Made by a program: the position numbers and the translations under genes. Below the pieces are notes generated by a model. It ran no database searches. It was not told the DNA's origin and saw nothing but the letters and a program-made list of their open reading frames with translations. From positions 1 through 64,000 of the forward strand of contig CANFUF010000004.1 of assembly GCA_947450095.1 (NCBI GenBank): a stretch of 64,000 nt of DNA, read 5' to 3'. Positions 7,974 through 16,911 of this stretch are shown piece by piece; the first letter of the stretch is position 1, and each line of letters opens with the position of its first letter. This DNA is from Roseiflexaceae bacterium (GTDB lineage: Bacteria; Chloroflexota; Chloroflexia; Chloroflexales; Roseiflexaceae).

Positions 7974-8483
7974 ATGAACATTCATGTGATTGCTAGTAGT
8001 GCAAACGCCCAATCATTGAGTCAGACGCTGGCGCGTCAGGTGGCGACTGCGTTGACCGCAACGGGTGCCACTTGTCAGGTCTGGGATATCCGCGACCTGC
8101 CCCCCACCTGGTGTGATGGACGCAGTCTAGCCGAATACCCGGCAGCGTATGGCGACCTACACCAACAATTACGCCAAGCCGACGGCGTGGTCTGGGCGGT
8201 ACCGATCTATGGGGCGGCGGTATCTGGCGCCAGCAAAAACGTGTTGGACATCATTGGCGATGCCTTTACCGGCAAGCCGGTGGCAGTGGTGTCGGCGGCG
8301 GGTGGACCACGGTCGTATTTGGCCATCAAAGAATTCATGATTGCCATGCTGTTTGAATTCCGGGCCTATTTGTTCCCCTATACGGTACAAATCCACGACG
8401 CCGGCGAACTCGAGTCCCACGCCACCCGCATCGATGAATTTGCGACAAATTTTGCGGCGATGGTCAAACGCTTGGCGGCCTAA
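7974..8483 (+). CDS. NADPH-dependent FMN reductase family flavoprotein
   Basis: 169-residue flavodoxin-fold protein. It starts with a beta strand and phosphate-binding loop (VIASSANAQS), has the flavin-contact segment WAVPIYGAAVSGASKNVLDI and a later VVSAAGGPRSY loop, as in the NADPH-dependent FMN reductase family (azoreductase, SsuE and chromate-reductase relatives). The length is typical. It would transfer hydride from NAD(P)H to FMN or a quinone-like acceptor; the physiological acceptor is not evident. The ribosome site is AAGGATG. Its last 20 bp overlap the end of the convergent glycosidase gene, so no separate terminator fits between them. Confidence 0.8.
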   Translation: MNIHVIASSANAQSLSQTLARQVATALTATGATCQVWDIRDLPPTWCDGRSLAEYPAAYGDLHQQLRQADGVVWAVPIYGAAVSGASKNVLDIIGDAFTGKPVAVVSAAGGPRSYLAIKEFMIAMLFEFRAYLFPYTVQIHDAGELESHATRIDEFATNFAAMVKRLAA

Positions 8484-10872
8484 GTTCCCACGTGCTGCCG
8501 GCGCCGAACTCATGACTGAGGGTGACTTCAGCCTGCCACGGCGACAGCAACGTGCAGGTGCCCCCCACGTCACTGGTGATACGCACCCATTGCACGCGGC
8601 CGTTGGCACAGGCCGCACTCACCAAAAATCCCCCCACGGCCCGCAGGGTCTGGAAGTGCGCCGGCGTGTGTAGATCCCAATTGGGGAAGAGTCGGATGGT
8701 GCCGGTATAACTTTGTAACAAACATTCGTTGATGACGGCGGGCAAGGCGAAGTTTTCGAACCAAATACCCATGGGTGCCATAAAGTCGAACGGCATGCCG
8801 TCGCGATAGCGCCCGTGGGTTTGTAATACCATGTCGGTACAGGTGCCGTTGGGCAATAGACAATAATTGATTTGGCGGGTAAATTTGGCGATGTCGAGCA
8901 CCCCCAACCGGGCCGCTTGCATGTTCAAAAAAACCAGCTCATTGCCCCCTTCGTTGCGTTGCTGTTGCAACGTCCGCAAGGCTAATGCGTATGCTTCAGG
9001 TGGGGAATGCAGCCCATGTTCTTCGCCGGGGAAGATGGTGGTGGTGCTCGACGGCACGTTATAGACCACGTTGGGGTCTTCGGTGGGGACGCTGACCAGC
9101 ACCAGGCCTTGCGGGGTTGGGGCAGTGGGGTACGGCGGGTAGGCGGCCAAAATATGCTGGACGGCAGTTGCCAATTCACGATCGCCAGCGATATTTTCTA
9201 CCAAAGATAATGCCTCAAGAAATGCCTGAAAAATAAACTTGGTCAGGGTCAAATCAACCAGGCAGTCGTGGTTTTTGCTGAGACCGGGGGTCAACCCATA
9301 CAGTTCGGGTGATACGGTGGGGTAGATGTGGTAGGTGCCGTCCCAATAAGCGTCGGGGCGTTGCATGTAGGCCACCAAAAACTGCACGGCGGCCCGGATG
9401 GGGGTGATGGCGCGGGTCTGCAAAAATTCGATGTCGTGGGTGTAGCGATAATGCCACCACAGGCTTTGGACGGTCCAGGGTGTTTCGCAGATTTCCCAAC
9501 CCCACGTCGGCACGGGATATGGCATCACATTCATGGTGGTGGGGTAGGCCGAATGGGGGTAGTAGGCGCCGGGGAGTTGGTAGTATTCTTGGGCCCACTG
9601 GCGACTTATCGGCAAAATCTGATCGACCATATTGACATACGCCAAATGTTTGTCGACATGATTACTACTAAAGCAAAGCCAAAATGGTTGCTGGGTGTTG
9701 TAGTTCATGTGGTAATCACCATGCCAAGCCGTACCAATGGTGAGGTAGCTCCAATTAGCAAACAAGCCGGGGCAGGTATGGTCGGGCGACACGGCACAAT
9801 TAAAAAAATAGAGATTGTGGTACCAAGTGCGTTCGAGTATGGCATCGGCGAGCTGTACCCCTGATTTACGCCAGTATGTTTGCCAAATCTGTTGGTTGCG
9901 TTGGGCGACATGGTCAAATTGAAGAGTGGTGGGGGCAATAGCGGTGGCGGGGGTAATACCGGCAGCCGCCACCCCGTGTTGTAGGCGAATCACCCCCACA
10001 AACGGCTCATCATCATTGAGCTGACGTTCGAGTGGGTCGATTGGGCGGGGCACGCCATAGCTGGTTTGTGGTTGCCAGGAGCTGGTTTGACTGGTTACGG
10101 CCACATTGACCATGACGATGCGGTCGTTGGGGTGGGCTGGGATGGTATTCGTGGTTGCGGTAGTGGCATCGTTGAAATTTCGCCAAAACTCAGCCGGCTG
10201 GCGATTGCTACTGATGGTACCCTCTTGGCTGGGGAGTATCTGACTAAATCCAATACCATCTGCATGCACCGTATATGCCGGGAATTCGGCTGGGGTGGTG
10301 GGGTCGGGCATGACCCGCAGGCGTTCAAACGGCGACGCGACCGGTTGGCCATGGGCATCGACGGTGCGCATCCAGACCTGGTCGCTGGTTTGGTCGACCA
10401 TGATTTGCACGCGAATGTCGGCTTGGCTGGGGTGGAGTTTGATGGTGATTTCGCACAAGCCATCGGCGATGTCGAGGCGATGCCCAATGACTTCGGCGTG
10501 GCGGCGATCGAGCCCAAACAGCACGGTGCCACACGGGAAAGGGCGCGGGTAATCGGCGAGGTAGTTTTGTTGCATCAAATCGGTATACGACTTGTACCAA
10601 GGGTCTTCTTCGAGGGCGCCGAGGGTGGGTGATATAGCTTTGACTTTGGCAAAAATCTCGGCAAAGGTGCCGATATGCTCTTGATTGTGTTCGGCCACCC
10701 GGATATCCCAGACGCTATTGTGGCCGAGGTGGAGCATGATGCCGTCGGGTCGGGTGGTGACGCAGACGCCTAGACCGCCGTTGCCAAGCAGCGCACCGGC
10801 AAAAAAATCAACGGCGGGTTTGTCATGAATGATGGCGTGCTGTTGGGCTTGTTGATAGGGATCAAACGTCAT
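8464..10872 (-). CDS. GH95-like six-hairpin glycosidase (alpha-L-fucosidase family resemblance)
   Basis: 802-residue cytoplasmic-looking protein without a signal peptide. The N-terminal beta domain has GALLGNGGLGV followed by LHLGHNSVWD, like the GNGxLG and W(S)G region of GH95 and related families. The central (alpha/alpha)6 region contains GDYHMNYNTQQPFW, comparable to the GDYHLNINxQMNYW segment of GH95. The start at 10872 is set by AAGGAG 7 nt upstream; 15 further in-frame codons exist upstream but overlap the lipoprotein end. With the neighbouring propeller lipoprotein and the divergent GH4 gene it suggests use of plant or bacterial oligosaccharides. Substrate and exact family are inferred. 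Confidence 0.6.
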   Translation of the reverse strand: MTFDPYQQAQQHAIIHDKPAVDFFAGALLGNGGLGVCVTTRPDGIMLHLGHNSVWDIRVAEHNQEHIGTFAEIFAKVKAISPTLGALEEDPWYKSYTDLMQQNYLADYPRPFPCGTVLFGLDRRHAEVIGHRLDIADGLCEITIKLHPSQADIRVQIMVDQTSDQVWMRTVDAHGQPVASPFERLRVMPDPTTPAEFPAYTVHADGIGFSQILPSQEGTISSNRQPAEFWRNFNDATTATTNTIPAHPNDRIVMVNVAVTSQTSSWQPQTSYGVPRPIDPLERQLNDDEPFVGVIRLQHGVAAAGITPATAIAPTTLQFDHVAQRNQQIWQTYWRKSGVQLADAILERTWYHNLYFFNCAVSPDHTCPGLFANWSYLTIGTAWHGDYHMNYNTQQPFWLCFSSNHVDKHLAYVNMVDQILPISRQWAQEYYQLPGAYYPHSAYPTTMNVMPYPVPTWGWEICETPWTVQSLWWHYRYTHDIEFLQTRAITPIRAAVQFLVAYMQRPDAYWDGTYHIYPTVSPELYGLTPGLSKNHDCLVDLTLTKFIFQAFLEALSLVENIAGDRELATAVQHILAAYPPYPTAPTPQGLVLVSVPTEDPNVVYNVPSSTTTIFPGEEHGLHSPPEAYALALRTLQQQRNEGGNELVFLNMQAARLGVLDIAKFTRQINYCLLPNGTCTDMVLQTHGRYRDGMPFDFMAPMGIWFENFALPAVINECLLQSYTGTIRLFPNWDLHTPAHFQTLRAVGGFLVSAACANGRVQWVRITSDVGGTCTLLSPWQAEVTLSHEFGAGSTWELRPPSV

Positions 10873-10891
10873 TGTCTTCTCCTTGTGGTGC

Positions 10892-11758
10892 TTAACGGGT
10901 GGGAGCACCAACCCCAATCAGGCGCCAAGTGGGGGCTCCTAGTGTAATGGGGGTGAATTGTTGATCAACAAGAGTGTATTGCATGATACGGGTGTTGCTG
11001 ATGATTAATACATGGTGGTCATCGCGCCAGAATAGATTGTCGACCCGCATGCCGGTAACGCTATATTCTTGACTGGCATCGGCAGATTGGATGGTGACAC
11101 TATCACCCAACCGGTAGGCCAACCATTGCCCGTTGGGTGACCAGCGGGGCTGTTGGCCATTCCCCACACACAACAGCTCGGCGGTGCTGTTGCTGATGGT
11201 GCAAATTTTGGGTGTCGTATCACTCACGAGTGTAAACCACAATTGGGCACTTTTGGGACGCCAGACAAATTCACTATAGGCAGTGGGGCTGGCTGCGAGG
11301 GTGGTAAGTGTGTCGCTCTGCCCATCACTTTGCAGGGTGTATATATTGCCGTAGCGCGCACAAAACAGACTCTGCCCATCGGGCGCCCATACCATGCTAT
11401 CGCAGTGACTATTAATGGTATGGCGCGTGTTATTGGCGAGATTGAGAATAGTGATGTCTTCATCGTGTGGTTGGATGGCGATTTGGGCTCCATCGTCGCG
11501 TATTGCCACAAAATCAATAGTGTTACTCAGTGCTACGGTCTGACTCAGTTGGTCGTGTTGGATGATAAGGTTAGTCGTTGTGGTATCAGCAAAAAAAAGC
11601 GTAGGTGCCGGTTGGGGCATGGCACTCACGGTGGCTGTTGCCGGTGGCGTCGGTGCTACCGCTGGTATTGTGGCGGTGGGTATGGGTGTGATTGGCGCCG
11701 CAGATGATGTGCAACCCACCAACAAAATCAGTCCAATCAAAAAAACGAACCAGCGCAT
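10892..11758 (-). CDS. Lipoprotein with TolB/WD40-like beta-propeller
   Basis: Starting at 11758 (GAGGGTGG upstream), the protein opens with a lipoprotein signal, MRWFVFLIGLILLVGC, so the mature protein begins at Cys16. A proline/threonine linker follows, then repeated strands with propeller wording such as DDGAQIAI, APDGQSLFCA and WSPNGQWLAYR, typical of TolB-like PD40 blades. It is anchored on the outer face of the membrane. It sits 19 bp upstream of the GH95-like gene and may share its transcript, so it could act as a surface sensor or binding partner. The function is not known. Longer starts exist but run through the palindrome region. Confidence 0.68.
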   Translation of the reverse strand: MRWFVFLIGLILLVGCTSSAAPITPIPTATIPAVAPTPPATATVSAMPQPAPTLFFADTTTTNLIIQHDQLSQTVALSNTIDFVAIRDDGAQIAIQPHDEDITILNLANNTRHTINSHCDSMVWAPDGQSLFCARYGNIYTLQSDGQSDTLTTLAASPTAYSEFVWRPKSAQLWFTLVSDTTPKICTISNSTAELLCVGNGQQPRWSPNGQWLAYRLGDSVTIQSADASQEYSVTGMRVDNLFWRDDHHVLIISNTRIMQYTLVDQQFTPITLGAPTWRLIGVGAPTR

Positions 11759-11821
11759 CCACCCTCGGATTAATTCAATATGCGTCATGCCACACCAACG
11801 GAAGTAGTTATTCATTTTTTT

Positions 11822-11844
11822 ATCATACCATGCCATGGTATGAT
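11822..11844. promoter_or_regulatory. 23-bp perfect palindrome in the divergent lipoprotein/GH4 promoter region
   Basis: Two 11-bp arms, ATCATACCATG and its exact complement CATGGTATGAT, face each other around one central base. The site lies between the lipoprotein start (11758) and the GH4 start (11884). Each arm ends in TATGAT, a near-consensus -10, pointing outward on both strands. It is the right shape for a dimeric repressor or activator controlling both genes. No regulator gene is adjacent. Confidence 0.6.
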
Positions 11845-11883
11845 GCCCATACGAAATTGATGTGTGTATATGTGGAGGGCAAC

Positions 11884-13221
11884 GTGGCCAAAATTGCGTT
11901 GATTGGGGCAGGGAGCGTGGTATTTACCCGCAATTTGTGTAGTGATATTTTGTTGGCGCCGGCCTTGCGTGATTGCGAAATCGCCTTGATGGATATTGAC
12001 CCTGCCCGCCTCGAAACTGCCCGCCAACTCGTACAGACTATTATTGATAAACGTGGGCTGCCCGCCACCGTTACCGCCACCACCGATCGCCGCACCGCAG
12101 TAACGGGTGCCCGCTATGTGATTACCACCTTCCAACAGGGTGGATTGACTGCCTACCAACAAGATATCGACATTCCCCAACGCTATGGCGTTGAGCAATG
12201 TGTGGGTGATACACTGGGGCCCGGTGGCGTGTTCCGTGCGCTACGCACCATCCCTGTATTGTTGGGGTTGTGTGACGATATGGCGGCGGTAGGCCATCGT
12301 GATGCACTATTGCTCAACTACGTCAACCCCATGGCCGCCAATTGTTGGGCCGTCGATAGTGCCCGTGGGACGCCCCATGTGGGCTTGTGCCATAGTGTCC
12401 AAGGTACCAGCGAAATGTTGGCCAAATGGGCCGGAGTGGCCTATGACGACGTGGTCTATCATTGTGCCGGCATCAATCACCAAGCCTTCTTCTTGCGCTT
12501 CGAAACCCGTGATGGCCGCGATTTATACCCCGCCATCCGCGCTGCCGCCCAAACCGCTACCATTTATGGCAGTGAGCCAGTGCGGATTGACTTGATGCGC
12601 CATTTTGGCTATTTTGTGACTGAATCAAGTGGCCATGCCAGCGAATATTCCCCCTACTTCCGCAAAACCGCCGCCATGGTCAATGAGCAGTTGGTGCCCA
12701 AATTCACCAGCCCAGACGATCACTGGTTCGATAATGGCCGTACCGGTGGGTATTTGCGCCACTGCCTCGAACGTGAAGTCAAGGTTGCTGACGAACGCCA
12801 AGCGATGATTGCCGGTGCTCGTGATATTCCGTCGATTCGTTCTCACGAATACGGCTCACACATCATCGAAGCCATCGAAACCAACATTCCTACCCGGATC
12901 AACGGCAACATCCCCAATCGCGGCTTGATTACCAGCTTGCCCAATGGGTGTTGTGTCGAAGTACCCTGTTTGGTTGATGGCAACGGCATCCAAGCCACAC
13001 CGATTGCGCACTATCCGGCCCAACTCGCAGGGCTCAACCGCACCAACATCAATGTGCAAGAATTGATTGTGCAAGCAGCTATCAAGGGTGATCGCGAAGC
13101 CGTCTATCATGCGGTGATGCTTGATCCATTGACGTCAGCAGTGGCCACCCTCGACCAAATCCGCAGTATGGTAGACGAATTGATGGCAGTGCAAGCACGT
13201 TGGTTACCTCAATTCAATTAG
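11884..13221 (+). CDS. Glycoside hydrolase family 4 (NAD/Mn-dependent alpha-galactosidase or alpha-glucosidase)
   Basis: 445-residue GH4 enzyme. The N-terminus is the NAD-binding loop AKIALIGAGSVVFT; the metal-ligand segment GLCHSVQGT supplies the conserved Cys and the following His, and GINHQAFFL is the second His-bearing motif. GH4 enzymes cleave alpha-glycosides by transient oxidation at C3 with NAD and Mn2+. The GTG start at 11884 is preceded by GGAGGG; upstream in-frame codons run through the palindrome and are unlikely to be used. Wording resembles the MelA alpha-galactosidase branch, but the sugar is not certain. There is no signal peptide, so it acts on imported oligosaccharides. A terminator follows. 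Confidence 0.87.
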   Translation: MAKIALIGAGSVVFTRNLCSDILLAPALRDCEIALMDIDPARLETARQLVQTIIDKRGLPATVTATTDRRTAVTGARYVITTFQQGGLTAYQQDIDIPQRYGVEQCVGDTLGPGGVFRALRTIPVLLGLCDDMAAVGHRDALLLNYVNPMAANCWAVDSARGTPHVGLCHSVQGTSEMLAKWAGVAYDDVVYHCAGINHQAFFLRFETRDGRDLYPAIRAAAQTATIYGSEPVRIDLMRHFGYFVTESSGHASEYSPYFRKTAAMVNEQLVPKFTSPDDHWFDNGRTGGYLRHCLEREVKVADERQAMIAGARDIPSIRSHEYGSHIIEAIETNIPTRINGNIPNRGLITSLPNGCCVEVPCLVDGNGIQATPIAHYPAQLAGLNRTNINVQELIVQAAIKGDREAVYHAVMLDPLTSAVATLDQIRSMVDELMAVQARWLPQFN

Positions 13222-13250
13222 GCATCTAGGCATGTTGTGGGATTGCTACG

Positions 13251-13290
13251 ACTCACGCCGCTCCGTATTTGGTAGTGGCGTGAGTTTTTT
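13251..13290 (+). terminator. Rho-independent terminator of the GH4 gene
   Basis: A 9-bp GC-rich stem (13251-13259 with 13277-13285) is followed by a run of six T ending at 13290, about 30 bp after the GH4 stop codon. Confidence 0.85.
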
Positions 13291-13452
13291 GGTGTGTAGC
13301 AGCATATTTTGGTGATTTGGTGACTCTTTTTTCAAAAAACTGTGTGGATTACTTGTGACATTGTGGTGTTGTCCGTACAATAGAGGAAACAGTGATGTAG
13401 CTGGATTATCGCGACATTGGTGATGTGGTGGAATTGGTATAATGGAGGGGTC

Positions 13453-13947
13453 ATGCGTTGTCCGTATTGCGCTCATGGTGAGAGTGACGTTGTTGACACC
13501 CGTAAACTTGATGCCGGCAACTCTATTCGGCGGCGCCGCCGCTGCAATCAATGTGGCAAGCGTTTTACCACCTATGAACGGGTAGAATCTGTCAGCATTG
13601 TGATTGTCAAGAAAAACGGTGAACGTGAGCCCTATGACCGTGATAAGTTGATGCGTGGCGTGATGACGGCCTGCTACCGGCGTCCTGTGGCAGCTCAACG
13701 AGTTGAGCAACTTATTTCGGACATTGAATCGGAGTTGCTAACCACCTATGAATCTGAAGTGTCGTCGGTGGCGGTGGGTGATGTGACGATGCGCTTGCTC
13801 CGTGAGCTCGATGAAGTGGCGTATATTCGGTTTGCATCGGTTTATTTGTCGTTTGCCGATATCGCACATTTGCGCAGTGCGGTTGATGAATTGTTGTTGC
13901 GCGATAATACCTTGATTTCGCCTTCTCATACACAGGAAAAACCATGA
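13453..13947 (+). CDS. nrdR: Transcriptional repressor NrdR
   Basis: 164-residue nucleotide-sensing repressor of ribonucleotide reductase genes. The zinc ribbon uses Cys3, Cys6, Cys31 and Cys34 (MRCPYC and [10 protein letters not shown]), with the basic RRRRR patch between them. An ATP-cone follows, opening with [17 protein letters not shown]. Length and order are standard. GGAGGGG sits immediately upstream of ATG 13453. The stop overlaps the next gene's start (ATGA), so the pair is translationally coupled. No ribonucleotide reductase gene is in the window, so its targets lie elsewhere. Confidence 0.95.
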   Translation: MRCPYCAHGESDVVDTRKLDAGNSIRRRRRCNQCGKRFTTYERVESVSIVIVKKNGEREPYDRDKLMRGVMTACYRRPVAAQRVEQLISDIESELLTTYESEVSSVAVGDVTMRLLRELDEVAYIRFASVYLSFADIAHLRSAVDELLLRDNTLISPSHTQEKP

Positions 13948-14807
13948 AACAAGAACCAAATTCGAATTGGAGTCGTTTGACCATGCCGGCTAACGAATAC
14001 CTGACACAGGGATTTCGTTCGCTCAATTGGATGACGGTCATCCTCTATGGTGTGGGTGCTGGGTTGTTGATGCCCATTTCGTTGGTACAGTCAAACGTAC
14101 TGGCCGTGGTGGCTGGAGTCGTCCCGGTGACGGTCGGATTGTTGTTGGCCCGGAGTGCCAAAGGCTTTTATGGCATGTATGGGTTTGTGACTGGACTGAT
14201 TGGTGCTATCACGAGCACGACGTTACTCGCCGTATTAATCTTTCTCACAGGTAATGCCGCCATGGTTGCGCAATTGTCGCCTGGTTCTGTTACGCCGATG
14301 AGCACGTGGTTGACGGCGAGTGGCTTTATTTCGTTTTCGTTGATTGCCTTCTGTACCTTTGGTACGATTACTACCGGCCGCATGGAAGAACGTAACCGCG
14401 AAGCCCGCAATCAAACAGCCTCACGCGGTGGTACCCTCGAACGCGCCGGCGCAATTCGTGAAGTCAGCGATATTCGTGGCTTGTTGTTGCCACAACTCGG
14501 CTGGTACGTTAATAATTTATTCAAGAAAAAGGGCTATGTCTTGCGTGAATACAAATTCACCGACAAAGATCGTTACGTGGATTTGTGGTACGACTACCAA
14601 GATGCCGTGTGGCAGATTCGTTGTGTGGTCGCTGAAAAAGTCTCTGCGGGTGTAGTCGAAAGCCTGCTCCAAGAAATGAAGCGTGCCGGTATTCCCAAAG
14701 GCATCGTTGTCACCTCCACCGAATTTGCGAGCGGCGCCACCAAAGGTGCCAAAGACAAACCGGTGGTGTTGATTGACGGCGATACCCTGTTCGAAATTTC
14801 ACGCTAA
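13944..14807 (+). CDS. Membrane protein with C-terminal Mrr-like restriction-endonuclease-fold domain
   Basis: 287 residues. The first half holds about four hydrophobic helices (near 30-50, 53-72, 77-100 and 122-145). The second half resembles the PF04471 Mrr/type IV restriction fold: a [15 protein letters not shown] strand pair, a helix [16 protein letters not shown], then [13 protein letters not shown] and a final [11 protein letters not shown], which matches the family's (T)xxFxxxA and LIDGxxL endings. The usual (Q/E)xK that should follow the Asp strand reads IRC, so catalytic Lys is not evident. Coupled to nrdR by a 4-bp overlap. Possibly a DNA-binding or inactive membrane-tethered version; function unknown. 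Confidence 0.72.
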   Translation: MKQEPNSNWSRLTMPANEYLTQGFRSLNWMTVILYGVGAGLLMPISLVQSNVLAVVAGVVPVTVGLLLARSAKGFYGMYGFVTGLIGAITSTTLLAVLIFLTGNAAMVAQLSPGSVTPMSTWLTASGFISFSLIAFCTFGTITTGRMEERNREARNQTASRGGTLERAGAIREVSDIRGLLLPQLGWYVNNLFKKKGYVLREYKFTDKDRYVDLWYDYQDAVWQIRCVVAEKVSAGVVESLLQEMKRAGIPKGIVVTSTEFASGATKGAKDKPVVLIDGDTLFEISR

Positions 14808-14882
14808 ATTGGATATTTTGCGCGAAATTAGAAATTTCGCACTACAGTTGAATTCTCTGATACACCAAAGGAGTGTGTGCGC

Positions 14883-15635
14883 ATGCAGATTCGTCTCAAT
14901 GATCGAGTTGCCGTGGTAACGGGTGGTTCACGGGGGATTGGCCGGGCGATTTCGCTCTGCCTCGCTACTACCGGTGCCACCGTGGTGGTCAATTATCGTG
15001 GCAATCAGGCTGCCGCCGACGAAACCGTGGCAACGATTGTGGCTGCTGGTGGGCAGGCTGTGGCCATCCAAGCCGATGTAGCCAACGGTGAAGACGTCGA
15101 GCGCTTGTTCAAAGATGTTAACGAACGCTTTGGGCGCATTGACATCCTGGTCAACAACGCCGGTATCACCCGCGACACCTTGATGCTCCGCATGAAAGAC
15201 GATGATTGGGATGCCGTCATGGATACCAATTTGCGTGGGCTCTTTTTGTGTACTCGGGCTGTGTTGCGCCCCATGACCCGCGCCCGCTGGGGCCGCATCA
15301 TCAACATCACCTCGGTGGTGGGGTTGATGGGCAACGCTGGTCAAGCCAATTATGCTGCCGCCAAAGCCGGTATCATCGGCTTCACCAAATCGGTGGCCCG
15401 CGAAATCGGCTCACGCACAATTACCGTCAATGCCGTCGCTCCTGGCTTTATCGATACCGAATTAACCGCATCACTCGGTCCCGAAACCCGCGAAGCCCTC
15501 ATCAAACAAATTCCTCTCGGCCGGCTCGGGAATCCCGATGATGTAGCTGGGCTGGTCACCTTCCTTGCGTCTGAACAAGCTGCCTATATCACCGGGCAAA
15601 CCTTCAACAGCGACGGTGGCATGGTTATGCAATAG
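14883..15635 (+). CDS. fabG: 3-oxoacyl-[acyl-carrier-protein] reductase FabG
   Basis: 250-residue short-chain dehydrogenase that reduces 3-oxoacyl-ACP with NADPH in fatty-acid elongation. Motifs: cofactor loop TGGSRGIG (13-20), NNAG (91-94), and the catalytic set Ser144, Tyr157, Lys161 ([20 protein letters not shown]). The [17 protein letters not shown] stretch is characteristic of true FabG. ATG 14883 has AAAGGAG 9 nt upstream; GTG 14877 is too close to that site. It is the only fatty-acid gene here, and a strong terminator follows, so it is monocistronic. Confidence 0.92.
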   Translation: MQIRLNDRVAVVTGGSRGIGRAISLCLATTGATVVVNYRGNQAAADETVATIVAAGGQAVAIQADVANGEDVERLFKDVNERFGRIDILVNNAGITRDTLMLRMKDDDWDAVMDTNLRGLFLCTRAVLRPMTRARWGRIINITSVVGLMGNAGQANYAAAKAGIIGFTKSVAREIGSRTITVNAVAPGFIDTELTASLGPETREALIKQIPLGRLGNPDDVAGLVTFLASEQAAYITGQTFNSDGGMVMQ

Positions 15636-15642
15636 CTGCAAC

Positions 15643-15684
15643 AAAATCCCCTCACTTGCCTTTACAGCAGGTGAGGGGATTTTT
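15643..15684. terminator. Bidirectional Rho-independent terminator between fabG and the FlgD-like lipoprotein
   Basis: A perfect 13-bp stem, AAAATCCCCTCAC (15643-15655) with its complement (15671-15683), is flanked by A and T runs on the two sides. It therefore works for both convergent genes. Confidence 0.9.
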
Positions 15685-15702
15685 GTGTGCCAAAAGCAGG
15701 TC

Positions 15703-16911
15703 TTAGAAACCCACTTTGATGATGGTGCGGCCAGTTTTGTCTTGGAAGAAGCCGACGCCGTCTTGGATGAGCCCCACAAAAAATCCCATTTTGGTTTCTT
15801 GTTGTTTGATGCGGATGCGCCCGACAATTTCACATTCTTCGCCTGGCAAGAATTCATCTTCGACGAAGGGGATTTTCCATTGTTCAGGCGGGCGTGGGGT
15901 AATCGCCCAGCGGTAAGGGTAGCGTTTGGCGGCACCACCGGCGTTGGCGTCCCAGTCGACTCCGATCCGCCAAAACCCGCCCGACTTGGCGACATATTTG
16001 CCATCGGCGATCGACGAAAAGGCGTCGTTGGTGGTGTATTCATACCCCGATGCCGGCCCGTAGGTGCGGATCGGCACGGTGCCGGTGTTTTTGATGCGCA
16101 TCGTCACCGTCAGCACATCCCCTAATTCGAGGAGCTGTGGTGCCATATAGGTGTAGGTAATCAGCGCCTGTGGTTGGCCACTTGCTTCAATGGTGATTTG
16201 GTCACTTTTTTGGACGATATTGCCATAGAGATCTTGCGAACGGACGGTATAGGTATAGACGCCATTGTCCAAAATTAGCCCGTCGGTGGTTTTGCCGTTC
16301 CAAACTTGGCGATGCAAGGCCGGGCTGGTAAGCTCGCCCGTGACAAACGGCAACGTGCGCCCGTCGGGGGTGGCAATAGTGATATCGACGGTGGCCGTGA
16401 CGGGTAGTTGGTAGGTGATTTCAGTGACGTCGTTGCGCCCGTCAGCATTGGGTGAAATGGTGGTGGGGAACGATAGCAGATTTTCGATCATTGGGGGCGG
16501 TGCATCGGCACTTTTGATGGTCAAATCTACTTGGGCGTCGTTTTTGATGCCCGCAGGGGTCGTCGCAGTGACAACCACGTGATAGATTCCACTCGCAAGG
16601 GCGCGTTGCAACCAGACTGGGTCATTGTTGGGGGCGGTGCCGTCGATGCGGAGCTGATAGGGGATGCTCGATGCGGTGCGTTTGACGTCTTGGCGCAACA
16701 CATAGTGTGTGCCCTTGGCATCGACTAGTGCTACTGACACCAAGGCCGTTTGGCCAATAGTATATGACAGTGATACGGATTCTTCGGCGCCACTGGGCGT
16801 CAATGTTGTGGCCGAAAGGCTGACATTGCTCAGCACCGGTGCGGTACTACAGCCGCTCAATATAACCAGCCCGAGTAGGGCCACGCAAATCCCACCAAGC
16901 CAACGCATCAT
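15703..16911 (-). CDS. Lipoprotein with FlgD/gliding-type Ig-like domain
   Basis: 402-residue exported protein. It starts with a lipobox, GLVILSGC, near residue 21. The middle holds the wording SPNADGRNDVTEITYQL and later VWNGKTTDGLILDNGVYTYTV, the signature of FlgD-like Ig domains that also occur in gliding-motility and type IX cargo C-termini. The rest is beta-rich without a known enzyme motif. The start overlaps the upstream flippase-like gene by 4 bp (ATGA), giving a two-gene operon. Probably an extracytoplasmic structural or polymer-binding protein; function is not known. Confidence 0.7.
   Translation of the reverse strand: MMRWLGGICVALLGLVILSGCSTAPVLSNVSLSATTLTPSGAEESVSLSYTIGQTALVSVALVDAKGTHYVLRQDVKRTASSIPYQLRIDGTAPNNDPVWLQRALASGIYHVVVTATTPAGIKNDAQVDLTIKSADAPPPMIENLLSFPTTISPNADGRNDVTEITYQLPVTATVDITIATPDGRTLPFVTGELTSPALHRQVWNGKTTDGLILDNGVYTYTVRSQDLYGNIVQKSDQITIEASGQPQALITYTYMAPQLLELGDVLTVTMRIKNTGTVPIRTYGPASGYEYTTNDAFSSIADGKYVAKSGGFWRIGVDWDANAGGAAKRYPYRWAITPRPPEQWKIPFVEDEFLPGEECEIVGRIRIKQQETKMGFFVGLIQDGVGFFQDKTGRTIIKVGF

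Noticed and set aside
15565-16125. Plus-strand frame after fabG
   Set aside because: It runs through the fabG terminator and lies antisense to the FlgD-like lipoprotein; codon usage is that of a shadow.
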